A stretch of DNA of 64,000 nucleotides from Symsagittifera roscoffensis (GCF_963678635.1 NC_087068.1:12902027-12966026); one strand, 5' to 3'; positions 10,103-20,392 are shown, numbered from the stretch's first letter. Numbers and translations: made by a program. The notes: generated from the sequence alone by a model not told the origin.

Positions 10103-10175
10103 CGCCCGACAAGGGAACCGAACCCTTGACCGTTGGATTAAAAGTCCAACGCTCTACCGACTAAGCTAGCAGGGC
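10103..10175 (-). tRNA. tRNA-Lys (TTT), hybrid subtype
   Basis: The T arm and acceptor are of the second subtype while the anticodon arm is of the first, marking the joint of the 2,116-bp duplication. Confidence 0.78.
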
Positions 10176-10304
10176 TCGAATGTTTTGGTAGTCTTACAGA
10201 CCTAATTTGTCAAGTTCAAGAATTCAAAGCTCTGGATCTTGAAATTGATAATTTAGTGCTCTTATCTTTTGCAGAAAAATCTGATTCTGTGATTCTGCTG
10301 TTCT

Positions 10305-10378
10305 CGCTACTGGGTGGGCTTGAACCACCAACCTTTCAGTTAACAGCAGAACGCGGAAGCCGATTGCGCCCCAAGAGC
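10305..10378 (-). tRNA. tRNA-Asn (GTT)
   Basis: Duplicate of 8189-8262. Confidence 0.65.
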
Positions 10379-10551
10379 TATATACTTAAGTGTCGGTTGA
10401 TTTTTTTAGGCATCATTCAAGCTTTTTCCATGGGTAAAATTTATTTTTGAGAGACTGACACTTATTAAGCATCCTTAAAAGCTCTGAAAATAACTGGCGT
10501 TTTCAATGAAGTACGATTGTTTCAAAAATTTTAATAGAAGAAATGATATTT

Positions 10552-10624
10552 CGCATCACGAGGGACTCGAACCCTTGACCGTTGAATTAAAAGTCCAACG
10601 CTCTACCGACTGAGCTAGCAGGGC
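10552..10624 (-). tRNA. tRNA-Lys (TTT)
   Basis: Duplicate of 8436-8508. Confidence 0.65.
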
Positions 10625-10753
10625 TTGAATGTTTTGCTAATCTTACAGACCTAATTTGTCAAATTCAAGAATTCGAAGCTCTGGATCTTGAAATTGATAA
10701 TTTAGTGCTCTTATCTTTTGCAGAAAAGTCTGATTCTTTCGATCTGCTGTTCC

Positions 10754-10827
10754 CGCTCCTGGTAGGGCTTGAATCACCAACGTTTCAGTTATCAGCCGAA
10801 CGCGCCAGCCGATTGCGCCACAAGAGC
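10754..10827 (-). tRNA. Asn-type tRNA with GAT anticodon
   Basis: Duplicate of 8638-8711. Confidence 0.55.
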
Positions 10828-10967
10828 TCGGTAAAAAATCATTTCATGAAAAAAAATTATTTTTGAGCGCCTGAAACTTATTAACCATTCTTAAATACTC
10901 TGAAAATAACTGGCGTTTTCTAAGAAGTACGATTGTTTCAAAAATTTTAATAGAAGAAATGATACTT

Positions 10968-11040
10968 CTCCCCACAAGGGACTGGAACCCTTGACCGTTG
11001 GATTTATAGTCCAACGCTCCACCGACTGAGCTAGCAGTGC
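10968..11040 (-). tRNA. Lys-type tRNA with ATA anticodon
   Basis: Duplicate of 8852-8924. Confidence 0.5.
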
Positions 11041-11172
11041 TCGAATGATTGCTAATCTTACAGACCTATTTTGTCAAATTCAAGAATTGAAATTGATAAT
11101 TTAGTGCTCCTATTTTGAAATTGATAATTTAGTGCTCTTATCTTTTGCAGAAAAGTCTGATTCTGCGGTTCT

Positions 11173-11185
11173 CGCTCCTGGGTGA

Positions 11186-11226
<41 letters not shown>

Positions 11227-11246
11227 GCCGATTGCGCCAAAAGAGC
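11173..11246 (-). tRNA. tRNA-Asn (GTT)
   Basis: Duplicate of 9057-9130. Confidence 0.82.
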
Positions 11247-11385
11247 TCGATAAAAAATCATTTTATGAAAAAAATTTTTTTTGAGCGCCTGAAACTTATT
11301 AACCATTCTTAAAAACTCTGAAAATAACTGGCGTTTTCTAAGAAGTTAGATTGTTTCAAAAAAATTGATAGAAGAAATGATACTG

Positions 11386-11458
11386 CGCCCGACAAGGGAA
11401 CCGAACCCTTGAACATCGGATTAAAAATCCAACGCTCTACCGACTGAGCTATCAGGGC
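11386..11458 (-). tRNA. tRNA-Lys (TTT), second subtype
   Basis: Duplicate of 9270-9342. Confidence 0.75.
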
Positions 11459-11569
11459 TTAACGATTGTGCTAGTCTTTCAAATACAAGAATTCGAAGCT
11501 TTGGATCCTAAAACGAATGACTAATTGCATATTTTTTTGCAGAAACCTCTTATTCTGAGGTTCTGTTCT

Positions 11570-11643
11570 CGCTCCTGGGTAGGCTTAATCCACCAACTTT
11601 TCGGTTGACAGCCGAACGCGCTAGCCGATTGCGCCCCAAGAGC
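11570..11643 (-). tRNA. Asn-type tRNA with GTC anticodon
   Basis: Duplicate of 9454-9527. Confidence 0.6.
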
Positions 11644-11815
11644 TCTTTACATAAGTGTCGGTTGATTTTTTTAGGCATAATTCAAGCTTTTCCATGGGTA
11701 AAATTTATTTTTGAGATTCTGACACTTATTAAGCATCCTTAAAAACTCTGAAACTATTTGGCGTTTTCAATGAAGTGTGATTGTTTCAAAAATTTTAATA
11801 GAAGAAATGATACTT

Positions 11816-11870
11816 CGCCCCACAAGGGACCCGAACCCTTCCAACGCTCTACCGACTGAGCTAGCAGGGC
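11816..11870 (-). pseudogene. Lys-type mini-tRNA lacking the anticodon loop
   Basis: Duplicate of 9700-9754. Confidence 0.8.
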
Positions 11871-12002
11871 TCGAATGTTTTGCTAGTCTTACAGGCCTAA
11901 TTTGTCAAATTCAAGAATTCGAAAATCTGGATCTTGAAATTGATAATTTAGTGCTCTTATCTTTCGCAGAAAAAAAGTCTGATTCTGTGATTCTGCTGTT
12001 CT

Positions 12003-12076
12003 CGCTCCTGGCTGGGCTTGAACCACCAACCTTTCGGTTACCAGCCGAACGCGCTAGCCGATTGCGCCACAAGAGC
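12003..12076 (-). tRNA. Asn-type tRNA with GGT anticodon
   Basis: Duplicate of 9887-9960. Confidence 0.6.
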
Positions 12077-12218
12077 TCGATAATAAATTATTTTATGAAA
12101 AAAAAAGACATTTTTGAGCGCCTGAAACTTATTAACCATTCTTAAAAACTCTGAAAATAACTGGCGTTTTCTAAGAAGTTAGAGTGTTTCAAAAAAATTA
12201 ATAGAAGAAATGATACTG

Positions 12219-12291
12219 CGCCCGACAAGGGAACCGAACCCTTGAATGTCGGATTAAAAGTCCAACGCTCTACCGATTGAGCTAGCAGGGC
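12219..12291 (-). tRNA. tRNA-Lys (TTT), second subtype
   Basis: Close relative of 7557-7629, but with the normal TTT anticodon. Confidence 0.78.
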
Positions 12292-12402
12292 TTAAAGATT
12301 ACGCTAGTCTTTCAAATACAAAAATTCGAAGCTTTGGATCCTAAAACGAATGACTAATTGCATATTTTTTTGCAGAAACCTCTTATTCTGAGGTTCTGTT
12401 CT

Positions 12403-12476
12403 CGCTCCTGGGTAGGCTTAATCCACCAACTTTTCGGTTGACAGCCGAACGCGCTAGCCGATTGCGCCCCAAGAGC
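12403..12476 (-). tRNA. Asn-type tRNA with GTC anticodon
   Basis: Paired anticodon stem with T-loop ATTAAGC. Confidence 0.6.
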
Positions 12477-12648
12477 TCTATACATAAGTGTCGGTTGATT
12501 TTTTTAGGCATCATTCAAGCTTTTCCATGGGTAAAATTTATTTTTGAGATTCTGACACTTATTAAGCATCCTTAAAAACTCTGAAACTATTTGGCGTTTT
12601 CAATGAAGTGTGATTGTTTCAAAAATTTTAATAGAAGAAATGATTCTT

Positions 12649-12721
12649 CGCCCCACAATGGACTCGAACCCTTGACCGTTGGATTAAAAGTCCAACGCTC
12701 TATCGACTAAGCTAGCAGGGC
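12649..12721 (-). tRNA. tRNA-Lys (TTT)
   Basis: One T-stem mismatch and one D-stem change. Confidence 0.7.
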
Positions 12722-12850
12722 TCGAATGTTTTGGTAGTCTTACAGACCTAATTTGTCAAGTTTAAGAATTCGAAGCTCTGGATCTTGAAAATGATAATTT
12801 AGTGCTCTTATCTTTTGCAGAAAAATCTGATTCTGTGCTTCTGCTGTTCT

Positions 12851-12857
12851 CGCTACT

Positions 12858-12904
<47 letters not shown>

Positions 12905-12924
12905 GCCGATTGCGCCCCAAGAGC
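12851..12924 (-). tRNA. tRNA-Asn (GTT)
   Basis: Full length; one acceptor change (plus strand CGCTACTGGG). Confidence 0.8.
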
Positions 12925-13097
12925 TCTATACATAAGTCTCGGTTGATTTTTTTAGGCATCATTCAAGCTTTTTCCATGGGTAAAATTTATTTTTGAGAGT
13001 CTGACACTTATTAAGCATCCTTAAAAGCTCTGAAAATAACTGGCGTTTTCAATGAAGTACGATTGTTTCAAAAATTTTAATAGAAGAAATGATACTT

Positions 13098-13170
13098 CGC
13101 ATCACGAGGGACTCGGACCCTTGACCGTTGAATTAAAAGTCCAACGCTCTACCGACTGAGCTAGCAGGGC
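13098..13170 (-). tRNA. tRNA-Lys (TTT)
   Basis: Acceptor mismatches as at 8436, and T-loop TCCGAGT. Confidence 0.6.
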
Positions 13171-13299
13171 TTGAATGTTTTGCTAATCTTACAGACCTAA
13201 TTTGTCAAATTCAAGAATTCGAAGCTCTGGATCTTGAAATTGATAATTTAGTGCTCTTATCTTTTGCAGAAAAGTCTGATTCTTTCGATCTGCTGTTCC

Positions 13300-13373
13300 C
13301 GCTCCTGGTAGGGCTTGAATCACCAACGTTTCAATTAACAGCCGAACGCGCCAGCCGATTGCGCCACAAGAGC
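13300..13373 (-). tRNA. tRNA-Asn (GTT)
   Basis: Anticodon stem held partly by G-U pairs. Confidence 0.65.
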
Positions 13374-13511
13374 TCGGTAAAAAATGATTTTATGAAAAAA
13401 ATTATTTTTGAGCGCCTGAAACTTATTAACCATTCTTAAATACTCTGAAAATAACTGGCGTTTTCTAAGAAGTACGATTGTTTCAAAAATTTAATAGAAG
13501 AAATGATACTT

Positions 13512-13584
13512 CTCCCCACGAGAGACTGGAACCCTTGACCGTTGGATTAAAAGTCCAACGCTCTACCGACTAAGCTAGCAGGGC
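13512..13584 (-). tRNA. tRNA-Lys (TTT)
   Basis: T-loop TTCCAGT (pyrimidine at 57) and a T-stem change. Confidence 0.65.
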
Positions 13585-13713
13585 TCGAATGTTTTGGTAG
13601 TCTTACAGACCTAATTTGTCAAGTTCAAGAATTCGAAGCTCTGGATCTTGAAATTGATAATTTAGTGCTCTTATCTTTTGCAGAAAAGTCTGATTCTTTC
13701 GATCTGCTGTTCT

Positions 13714-13720
13714 CGCTACT

Positions 13721-13765
<45 letters not shown>

Positions 13766-13787
13766 CAGCCGATTGCGCCACAAGAGC
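13714..13787 (-). tRNA. tRNA-Asn (GTT)
   Basis: Clean anticodon and T arms; one D-stem change. Confidence 0.8.
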
Positions 13788-13925
13788 TCGGTAAAAAATG
13801 ATTTTATGAAAAAAATTATTTTTGAGCGCCTGAAACTTATTAACCATTCTTAAATACTCTGAAAATAACTGGCGTTTTCTAAGAAGTACGATTGTTTCAA
13901 AAATTTAATAGAAGAAATGATACTT

Positions 13926-13998
13926 CTCCCCACGAGGGACTGGAACCCTTGACCGTTGGATTAAAAGTCCAACGCTCTACCGACTAAGCTAGCAGGGC
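13926..13998 (-). tRNA. tRNA-Lys (TTT)
   Basis: T-loop TTCCAGT; acceptor pair 2-71 changed. Confidence 0.68.
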
Positions 13999-14127
13999 TC
14001 GAATGTTTTGGTAGTCTTACAGACCTAATTTGTCAAGTTCAAGAATTCGAAGCTCTGGATCTTGAAATTGATAATTTAGTGCTCTTATCTTTTGCAGAAA
14101 AATCTGATTCTGTGATTCTGCTGTTCT

Positions 14128-14134
14128 CGCTACT

Positions 14135-14181
<47 letters not shown>

Positions 14182-14201
14182 GCCGATTGCGCCCCAAGAG
14201 C
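14128..14201 (-). tRNA. tRNA-Asn (GTT)
   Basis: Complete; resembles 12851-12924. Confidence 0.8.
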
Positions 14202-14374
14202 TCTATACATTAGTCTCGGTTGATTTTTTTAGGCATCATTCAAGCTTTTTCCATGGGTAAAATTTATTTTTGAGAGTCTGACACTTATTAAGCATCCTTA
14301 AAAGCTCTGAAAATAACTGGCGTTTTCAATGAAGTACGATTGTTTCAAAAATTTTAATAGAAGAAATGATACTT

Positions 14375-14447
14375 CGCATCACGAGGGACTCGAACCCTTG
14401 ACCGTTGAATTAAAAGTCCAACGCTCTACCGACTGAGCTAGCAGGGC
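14375..14447 (-). tRNA. tRNA-Lys (TTT)
   Basis: Acceptor mismatches as at 8436; normal T-loop TTCGAGT. Confidence 0.65.
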
Positions 14448-14576
14448 TTGAATGTTTTGCTAATCTTACAGACCTAATTTGTCAAATTCAAGAATTCGAA
14501 GCTCTGGATCTTGAAATTGATAATTTAGTGCTCTTATCTTTTGCAGAAAAGTCTGATTCTTTCGATCTGCTGTTCC

Positions 14577-14650
14577 CGCTCCTGGTAGGGCTTGAATCAC
14601 CAACGTTTCAATTAACAGCCGAACGCGCCAGCCGATTGCGCCACAAGAGC
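14577..14650 (-). tRNA. tRNA-Asn (GTT)
   Basis: Same weakened stem as 13300-13373. Confidence 0.65.
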
Positions 14651-14789
14651 TCGGTAAAAAATCATTTTATGAAAAAAATTATTTTTGAGCGCCTGAAACT
14701 TATTAACCATTCTTAAATACTCTGAAAATAACTGGCGTTTTCTAAAAAGTACGATTGTTTCAAAAATTTTAATAGAAGAATTGATACTT

Positions 14790-14862
14790 CTCCCCACAAG
14801 GGACTGGAACCCTTGAACGTTGGATTAATAGTCCAATGCTCCACCGACTGAGCTAGCAGTGC
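14790..14862 (-). tRNA. Lys-type tRNA with ATT anticodon
   Basis: Loop CTATTAA, an Asn-reading anticodon on the Lys body; T-loop TTCCAGT. Confidence 0.5.
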
Positions 14863-15002
14863 TCGAATGATTGCTAGTCTTACAGACCTATTTGGTCAAA
14901 TTCAAGAATTGAAATTGATAATTTAGTGCTCCTATTTTGAAATTGATAATTTAGTGCTCTTATCTTTTGCAGAAAAGTCTGATTCTGTGGTTCTGCGGTT
15001 CT

Positions 15003-15015
15003 CGCTCCTGGGTGA

Positions 15016-15056
<41 letters not shown>

Positions 15057-15076
15057 GCCGATTGCTCCAAAAGAGC
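15003..15076 (-). tRNA. tRNA-Asn (GTT)
   Basis: Good anticodon and T arms; D-stem base changed (plus strand GCTCC for GCGCC). Confidence 0.75.
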
Positions 15077-15215
15077 TCGATAAAAAAGCCTTTTATGAAA
15101 AAAATTATTTTTGAGCGCCTGAAACTTATTAACCATTCTTAAAAACTCTGAAAATAACTGGCGTTTTCTAAGAAGTTAGAGTGTTTCAAAAAAATTGATA
15201 GAAGAAATGATACTG

Positions 15216-15288
15216 CGATCGACAAGGGAACCGAACCCTTGAACATCGGATTAAAAATCCAACGCTCTACCGACTGAGCTATCAGGGC
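15216..15288 (-). tRNA. tRNA-Lys (TTT), second subtype
   Basis: Acceptor changed (plus strand CGATCGAC) and loop TTTTTAA. Confidence 0.65.
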
Positions 15289-15401
15289 TTAACGATTGCG
15301 CTAGTCTTTCAAATACAAGAATTCGAAGCTTTGGATCCTAAAACGAATGACTAAGTGCTCATTTTTTTTTGCAGCAATCTCTCATTCTGAGGTTCTGTTC
15401 T

Positions 15402-15475
15402 CGCTCCTGGGTGGGCTTAATCCACCAACCTTTGGGTTGACAGCCGAACGCGCTAGCCGATTGCGCCCCAAAAGC
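15402..15475 (-). tRNA. Asn-type tRNA with GTC anticodon
   Basis: ATTAAGC T-loop type; one acceptor mismatch. Confidence 0.6.
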
Positions 15476-15648
15476 TCTATACATAAGTGTCGGTTGATTT
15501 TTTTAGGCATCATTCAAGCTTTTTCCATGGGTAAAATATATTTTTGAGAGTCTGACACTTATTAAGCATCCTTAAAAACTCTGAAAATAACTCGCGTTTT
15601 CAATGAAGTATGAGTGTTTCAAAAATTTCAATAGAAGAAATGATACTT

Positions 15649-15703
15649 CGCCCCACAAGGGACCCGAACCCTTCCAACGCTCTACCGACTGAGCTAGCAG
15701 GGC
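15649..15703 (-). pseudogene. Lys-type mini-tRNA lacking the anticodon loop
   Basis: Same 18-nt deletion as 7156-7210. Confidence 0.8.
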
Positions 15704-15832
15704 TCGAATGTTTTGCTAGTCTTACAGACCTAATTTGTCAAATTCAAGAATTCGAAGCTCTGGATCTTGAAATTGATAATTTAGTGCTCTTATCTTTTGC
15801 AGAAAAGTCTGATTCTTTCGATCTGCTGTTCC

Positions 15833-15906
15833 CGCTCCTGGTAGGGCTTGAACCACCAACGTTTCAGTTAACAGCCGAACGCGCTAGCCGATTGCGCCAC
15901 AAGAGC
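15833..15906 (-). tRNA. tRNA-Asn (GTT)
   Basis: T-loop TTCAAGC; one weakened anticodon-stem pair. Confidence 0.75.
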
Positions 15907-16045
15907 TCGATACAAAATCATTTTATGAAAAAAACTATTTTTGAGCGACTGAAACTTATTAACCATTCTTAAATACTCTGAAAATAACTGGCGTTTTCTA
16001 AGAAGTACGATTGTTTCAAAAATTTTAATAGAAGAAATTATACTT

Positions 16046-16118
16046 CGCCCCACAAGGGACTGGAACCCTTGACCGTTGGATTAAAAGTCCAACGCTCTAC
16101 CGACTGAGCTAGCAGGGC
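16046..16118 (-). tRNA. tRNA-Lys (TTT)
   Basis: Complete except T-loop TTCCAGT. Confidence 0.75.
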
Positions 16119-16247
16119 TGGAATGTTTTGGTAGTCTTACAGACCTAATTTGTCAAATTCAAGAATTCGAAGCTCTGGATCTTGAAATTGATAATTTAGT
16201 GCTCTTATCTTTTGCAGAAAAAGCTGATTCTGTGATTCCGCTGTTCT

Positions 16248-16254
16248 CGCTACT

Positions 16255-16300
<46 letters not shown>

Positions 16301-16321
16301 GGCCGATTGCGCCCCAAGAGC
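16248..16321 (-). tRNA. tRNA-Asn (GTT)
   Basis: Complete; D-loop base changed (GGCCGATT on plus). Confidence 0.8.
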
Positions 16322-16494
16322 TCTATACATAAGTGTCGGTAGATTTTTTTAGGCATCAGTCAAGCTTTTTCCATAGGTAAAATTTATTTTTGGGAGTCTG
16401 ACACTTATTAAGCATCCTTAAAAACTCTGAAAATAACTGGCGTTTTCAATGAAGTACGATTGTTTCAAAAATTTTAACAGAAGAAATGATACTT

Positions 16495-16567
16495 CGCCCC
16501 ACAAGGGACTCGAACCCTTGAACATCGGATTAAAAATCCAACGCTCTACCGACTGAGCTATCAGGGC
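16495..16567 (-). tRNA. tRNA-Lys (TTT), hybrid subtype
   Basis: First-subtype T arm joined to second-subtype anticodon arm (loop TTTTTAA) at the edge of the 1,279-bp duplication. Confidence 0.75.
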
Positions 16568-16680
16568 TTAACGATTTCGCTAGTCTTTCAAATACAAGAA
16601 TTCGAAGCTTTGGATCCTAAAACGAATGACTAAGTGCTCATTTTTTTTTGCAGCAATCTCTCATTCTGAGGTTCTGTTCT

Positions 16681-16754
16681 CGCTCCTGGGTGGGCTTAAT
16701 CCACCAACCTTTGGGTTGACAGCCGAACGCGCTAGCCGATTGCGCCCCAAAAGC
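16681..16754 (-). tRNA. Asn-type tRNA with GTC anticodon
   Basis: Duplicate of 15402-15475. Confidence 0.6.
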
Positions 16755-16927
16755 TCTATACATAAGTGTCGGTTGATTTTTTTAGGCATCATTCAAGCTT
16801 TTTCCATGGGTAAAATATATTTTTGAGAGTCTGACACTTATTAAGCATCCTTAAAAACTCTGAAAATAACTCGCGTTTTCAATGAAGTATGAGTGTTTCA
16901 AAAATTTCAATAGAAGAAATGATACTT

Positions 16928-16982
16928 CGCCCCACAAGGGACCCGAACCCTTCCAACGCTCTACCGACTGAGCTAGCAGGGC
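16928..16982 (-). pseudogene. Lys-type mini-tRNA lacking the anticodon loop
   Basis: Duplicate of 15649-15703. Confidence 0.8.
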
Positions 16983-17111
16983 TCGAATGTTTTGCTAGTC
17001 TTACAGACCTAATTTGTCAAATTCAAGAATTCGAAGCTCTGGATCTTGAAATTGATAATTTAGTGCTCTTATCTTTTGCAGAAAAGTCTGATTCTTTCGA
17101 TCTGCTGTTCC

Positions 17112-17185
17112 CGCTCCTGGTAGGGCTTGAACCACCAACGTTTCAGTTAACAGCCGAACGCGCTAGCCGATTGCGCCACAAGAGC
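17112..17185 (-). tRNA. tRNA-Asn (GTT)
   Basis: Duplicate of 15833-15906. Confidence 0.75.
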
Positions 17186-17324
17186 TCGATACAAAATCAT
17201 TTTATGAAAAAAACTATTTTTGAGCGCCTGAAACTTATTAACCATTCTTAAATACTCTGAAAATAACTGGCGTTTTCTAAGAAGTACGATTGTTTCAAAA
17301 ATTTTAATAGAAGAAATTATACTT

Positions 17325-17397
17325 CGCCCCACAAGGGACTGGAACCCTTGACCGTTGGATTAAAAGTCCAACGCTCTACCGACTGAGCTAGCAGGGC
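17325..17397 (-). tRNA. tRNA-Lys (TTT)
   Basis: Duplicate of 16046-16118. Confidence 0.75.
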
Positions 17398-17526
17398 TGG
17401 AATGTTTTGGTAGTCTTACAGACCTAATTTGTCAAGTTCAAGAATTCGAAGCTCTGGATCTTGAAATTGATAATTTAGTGCTCTTATCTTTTGCAGAAAA
17501 AGCTGATTCTGTGATTCCGCTGTTCT

Positions 17527-17533
17527 CGCTACT

Positions 17534-17579
<46 letters not shown>

Positions 17580-17600
17580 GGCCGATTGCGCCCCAAGAGC
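17527..17600 (-). tRNA. tRNA-Asn (GTT)
   Basis: Duplicate of 16248-16321. Confidence 0.8.
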
Positions 17601-17772
17601 TCTATACATAAGTGTCGGTAGATTTTTTAGGCATCATTCAAGCTTTTTCCATAGGTAAAATTTGTTTTTGGGAGTCTGACACTTATTAAGCATCCTTAAA
17701 AACTCTGAAAATAACTGGCGTTTTCAATGAAGTACGATTGTTTCAAAAATTTTAATAGAAGAAATGATACTT

Positions 17773-17845
17773 CGCATCACAAGGGACTCGAACCCTTGAC
17801 TGTTGAATTAAAAGTCCAACGCTCTACCAACTGAGCTAGCAGGGC
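17773..17845 (-). tRNA. tRNA-Lys (TTT)
   Basis: Acceptor mismatches as at 8436; one anticodon-stem change. Confidence 0.65.
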
Positions 17846-17974
17846 TGGAATGTTTTGGTAGTCTTACAGACCTAATTTGTTAAATTCAAGAATTCGAAGC
17901 TCTGGATCTTGAAATTGATAATTTAGTGCTCTTATCTTTTGCAGAAAAGTCTGATTCTGTCGATCTGCTGTTCC

Positions 17975-18048
17975 CGCTCCTTTGTGGGCTTAATCCACCA
18001 ACCTTTTGGTTGACAGCCGAACGCGCTAGCCGATTGCGCCCCAAGAGC
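17975..18048 (-). tRNA. Asn-type tRNA with GTC anticodon
   Basis: ATTAAGC T-loop type, with an acceptor change (plus strand CGCTCCTTTG). Confidence 0.55.
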
Positions 18049-18220
18049 TCTATACATAAGAGTCGGTTGATTTCTTTAGGCATCATTCAAGCTTTTCCAT
18101 GGGTAAAATTTATTTTTGAGAGTCTGACACTTATTAAGCATCCTTAAAAACTCTGAAAATAACTGGCGTTTTCTAAGAAGTACGATTGTTTCAAAAATTT
18201 TAATAGAAGAAATGATACTT

Positions 18221-18293
18221 CGCCCCACAAGGGACTGGAACCCTTGACCGTTGGATTAAAAGTCTAACGCTCTATCGACTGAGCTAGCAGGGC
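18221..18293 (-). tRNA. tRNA-Lys (TTT)
   Basis: T-loop TTCCAGT; an extra change in the anticodon stem. Confidence 0.7.
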
Positions 18294-18405
18294 TTAAAGA
18301 TTACGCTAGTCTTTCAAATACAAGAATTCGAAGCTTTGGATCCTAAAACGAATGACTAAATGCTCATTTTTTTTGCAGAAATCTCTCATTCTGAGGTTCT
18401 GTTCT

Positions 18406-18479
18406 CGCTCCTGGGTGGGCTTAATCCACCAACCTTTTGGTTGACAGCCGAACGCGCTAGCCGATTGCGCCCCAAGAGC
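18406..18479 (-). tRNA. Asn-type tRNA with GTC anticodon
   Basis: ATTAAGC T-loop type with a 29-41 mismatch. Confidence 0.6.
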
Positions 18480-18651
18480 TCTATACATAAGTGTCGGTTG
18501 ATTTCATTAGGCATCATTCAAGCTTTTCCATGGGTAAAATTTATTTTTGAGAGTCTGACACTTATTAAGCATCCTTAAAAACTCTGAAAATATTTGGCGT
18601 TTTCAATGAAGTACGATTGTTTCAAAAGTTTTCATAGAAGAAATGATACTT

Positions 18652-18724
18652 CGCCCCACAATGGACTCGAACCCTTGACCGTTGGATTAAAAGTCAAACG
18701 CTCTAGCGACTGAGCTAGCAGGGC
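18652..18724 (-). tRNA. tRNA-Lys (TTT)
   Basis: T-stem, anticodon-stem and D-stem single changes. Confidence 0.65.
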
Positions 18725-18853
18725 TCGAATGTTTTGGTAGTCTTACAGACCTAATTTGTCAAATTCAAGAATTCGAAGCTCTGGATCTTGAAATTGATAA
18801 TTTAGTGCTCTTATCTTTTGCAGAAAAATCTGATTCTGTGATTCTGCTGTTCT

Positions 18854-18927
18854 CGCTACTGGGTGGGCTTGAACTACCAACCTATCGGTTAACAGCCGAA
18901 CGCGCTGGCCGATTGCGCTTCAAGAGC
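18854..18927 (-). tRNA. tRNA-Asn (GTT)
   Basis: Several scattered changes in the T arm and D-stem. Confidence 0.65.
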
Positions 18928-19099
18928 TCTAGACATAAGTGTCGGTTGATTTTTTTAGGCATCATTCAAGCTTTTCCATGGGTAAAATTTATTTTTGAGA
19001 GCCTGACACTTATTAAGCATCCTTAAAAACTCTGAAAATAACTGGCGTTTTCAATGAAGTACGATTGTTTCAAAAATTTTAATAGAAGAAATGATACTT

Positions 19100-19173
19100 C
19101 GCATCACAAGGGACGCGAACCCTTGACCGTTGAATTAAAAAGTCCAACGCTCTACCGACTGAGCTAGCAGGGC
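19100..19173 (-). tRNA. tRNA-Lys, 8-nt anticodon loop
   Basis: 74 nt. An inserted T gives an 8-nt loop CTTTTTAA; acceptor mismatches as at 8436. Confidence 0.6.
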
Positions 19174-19302
19174 TCTAATGTTTTGCTAGTCTTACAGAAC
19201 TAATTTGTCAAATTCAAGAATTCGAAGCTCTGGATCTTGAAATTGATAATTTAGTGCTCTTATCTTTTGCAGAAAAGTCTGATTCTGTCGATCTGCTGTT
19301 CC

Positions 19303-19376
19303 CGCTCCTGGGTGGGCTTGAACCACCAACGTTTCGGTTAACAGCCGAACGCGCTAGCCGATTGCGCCACAAGAGC
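19303..19376 (-). tRNA. tRNA-Asn (GTT)
   Basis: Clean cloverleaf; last ordered Asn unit before the scrambled zone. Confidence 0.85.
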
Positions 19377-19515
19377 TCAATAAAAAATCATTTTATGAAA
19401 AAAATTATTTTTGAGCGCCTGAAACTTATTAACCATTCTTAAATACTCTGAAAATAACTGGCGTTTTCTAAGAAGTACGATTGTTTCAAAAATTTCAATA
19501 GAAGAAATGATAATT

Positions 19516-19588
19516 CGCCCCACAAGGGACTGGAACCCTTGACCGTTGGATTAAAAGTCCAACGCTCTACCGACTGAGCTAGCAGGTC
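19516..19588 (-). tRNA. tRNA-Lys (TTT), 5' end rearranged
   Basis: The acceptor 5' strand runs into a breakpoint at about 19586, where another shard begins. Confidence 0.65.
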
Positions 19589-19699
19589 GATAGAGCGTTC
19601 CACCAACCTGTTCTCGCTCCTGGGTGGGCTTAATCCACCAACCTTAATCTCTCATTCTGAGGGATTTTTCTGAGGTTCTGTTCTCGCTCCTGGGTGGGC

Positions 19700-19924
19700 T
19701 CGTTGGATTAAAAGTCCAACGCTCTACCGACTGAGCTAGCAGGGCTAGCACTAGTCTTTCAAATACAAGAACTCGAAGCTTTGGATCCCTTGACCGTTGG
19801 ATTAAAAGTCCAACGCTCTACCGATTGAGCTAGCAGGGCTAGCACTAGTCTTTCAAATACAAGAACTCGAAGCTTTGGATTAACAGTCCAACGCTCTACC
19901 GACTGAGCTAGCAGGGCTAGCACT
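19700..19924 (-). pseudogene. Three tRNA-Lys 5'-half shards
   Basis: Anticodon arm plus D arm and acceptor 5' strand occur three times without a T arm, each followed by the AGCACTAGTC cassette. Confidence 0.75.
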
Positions 19925-20095
19925 AGTCTTTCAAATACAAGAACTCTAAGCTTTGGATCCTAAAACGAATGACTAAATGCTCTTTTTTTTTAACCATTCT
20001 GAAACTTATTAACCATTCTTAAATACTCTGAAAATAACTGGCGTTTTCTAAGAAGCACGATTGTTTCAAAAATTTCAATAGAAGAAATGATACTT

Positions 20096-20168
20096 CGCCC
20101 CACAAGGGACTGGAACCCTTGACCGTTGGATTAAAAGTCCAACGCTCTACCGACTGAGCTAGCAGGGC
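20096..20168 (-). tRNA. tRNA-Lys (TTT)
   Basis: Full-length unit inside the scrambled zone; T-loop TTCCAGT. Confidence 0.75.
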
Positions 20169-20206
20169 TAGCACTAGTCTTTCAAATACAAGAACTCGAA
20201 GCTTTG

Positions 20207-20262
20207 GAACCCTTGACCGTTGGATTAAAAGTCCAACGGTCTACCGACTGAGCTAGCAGGGC
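20207..20262 (-). pseudogene. tRNA-Lys fragment
   Basis: Lacks the acceptor 3' strand and part of the T arm. Confidence 0.7.
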
Positions 20263-20392
20263 TAGCACTAGTCTTTCAAATACAAGAACTCGAAGCTGAA
20301 ACTTATTAACCATTCTTAAATACTCTGAAAATAACTGGCGTTTTCTAAGAAGTACGATTGTTTCAAAAATTTCAATAGAAGAAATGATACTT

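Larger units (their letters stand above)
8060..12240. repeat. Tandem segmental duplication, 2,116-bp period
   Basis: Nine consecutive units from 8189 to 9887 recur with an exact offset of 2,116 bp (10305 to 12003), sharing the GAT, ATA, GGT and mini-tRNA variants. The two blocks differ by very few bases, so the event is recent. Confidence 0.92.
15300..17760. repeat. Tandem segmental duplication, 1,279-bp period
   Basis: Units at 15402, 15649, 15833, 16046 and 16248 recur 1,279 bp later with near-identical spacers. Confidence 0.92.

Noticed and set aside
1766-19442. Many open frames of 60-122 codons in the first 22 kb on both strands
   Set aside because: They run through tRNA units and spacers and repeat with the array period; their similarity comes from the tRNA repeats, not from protein conservation.
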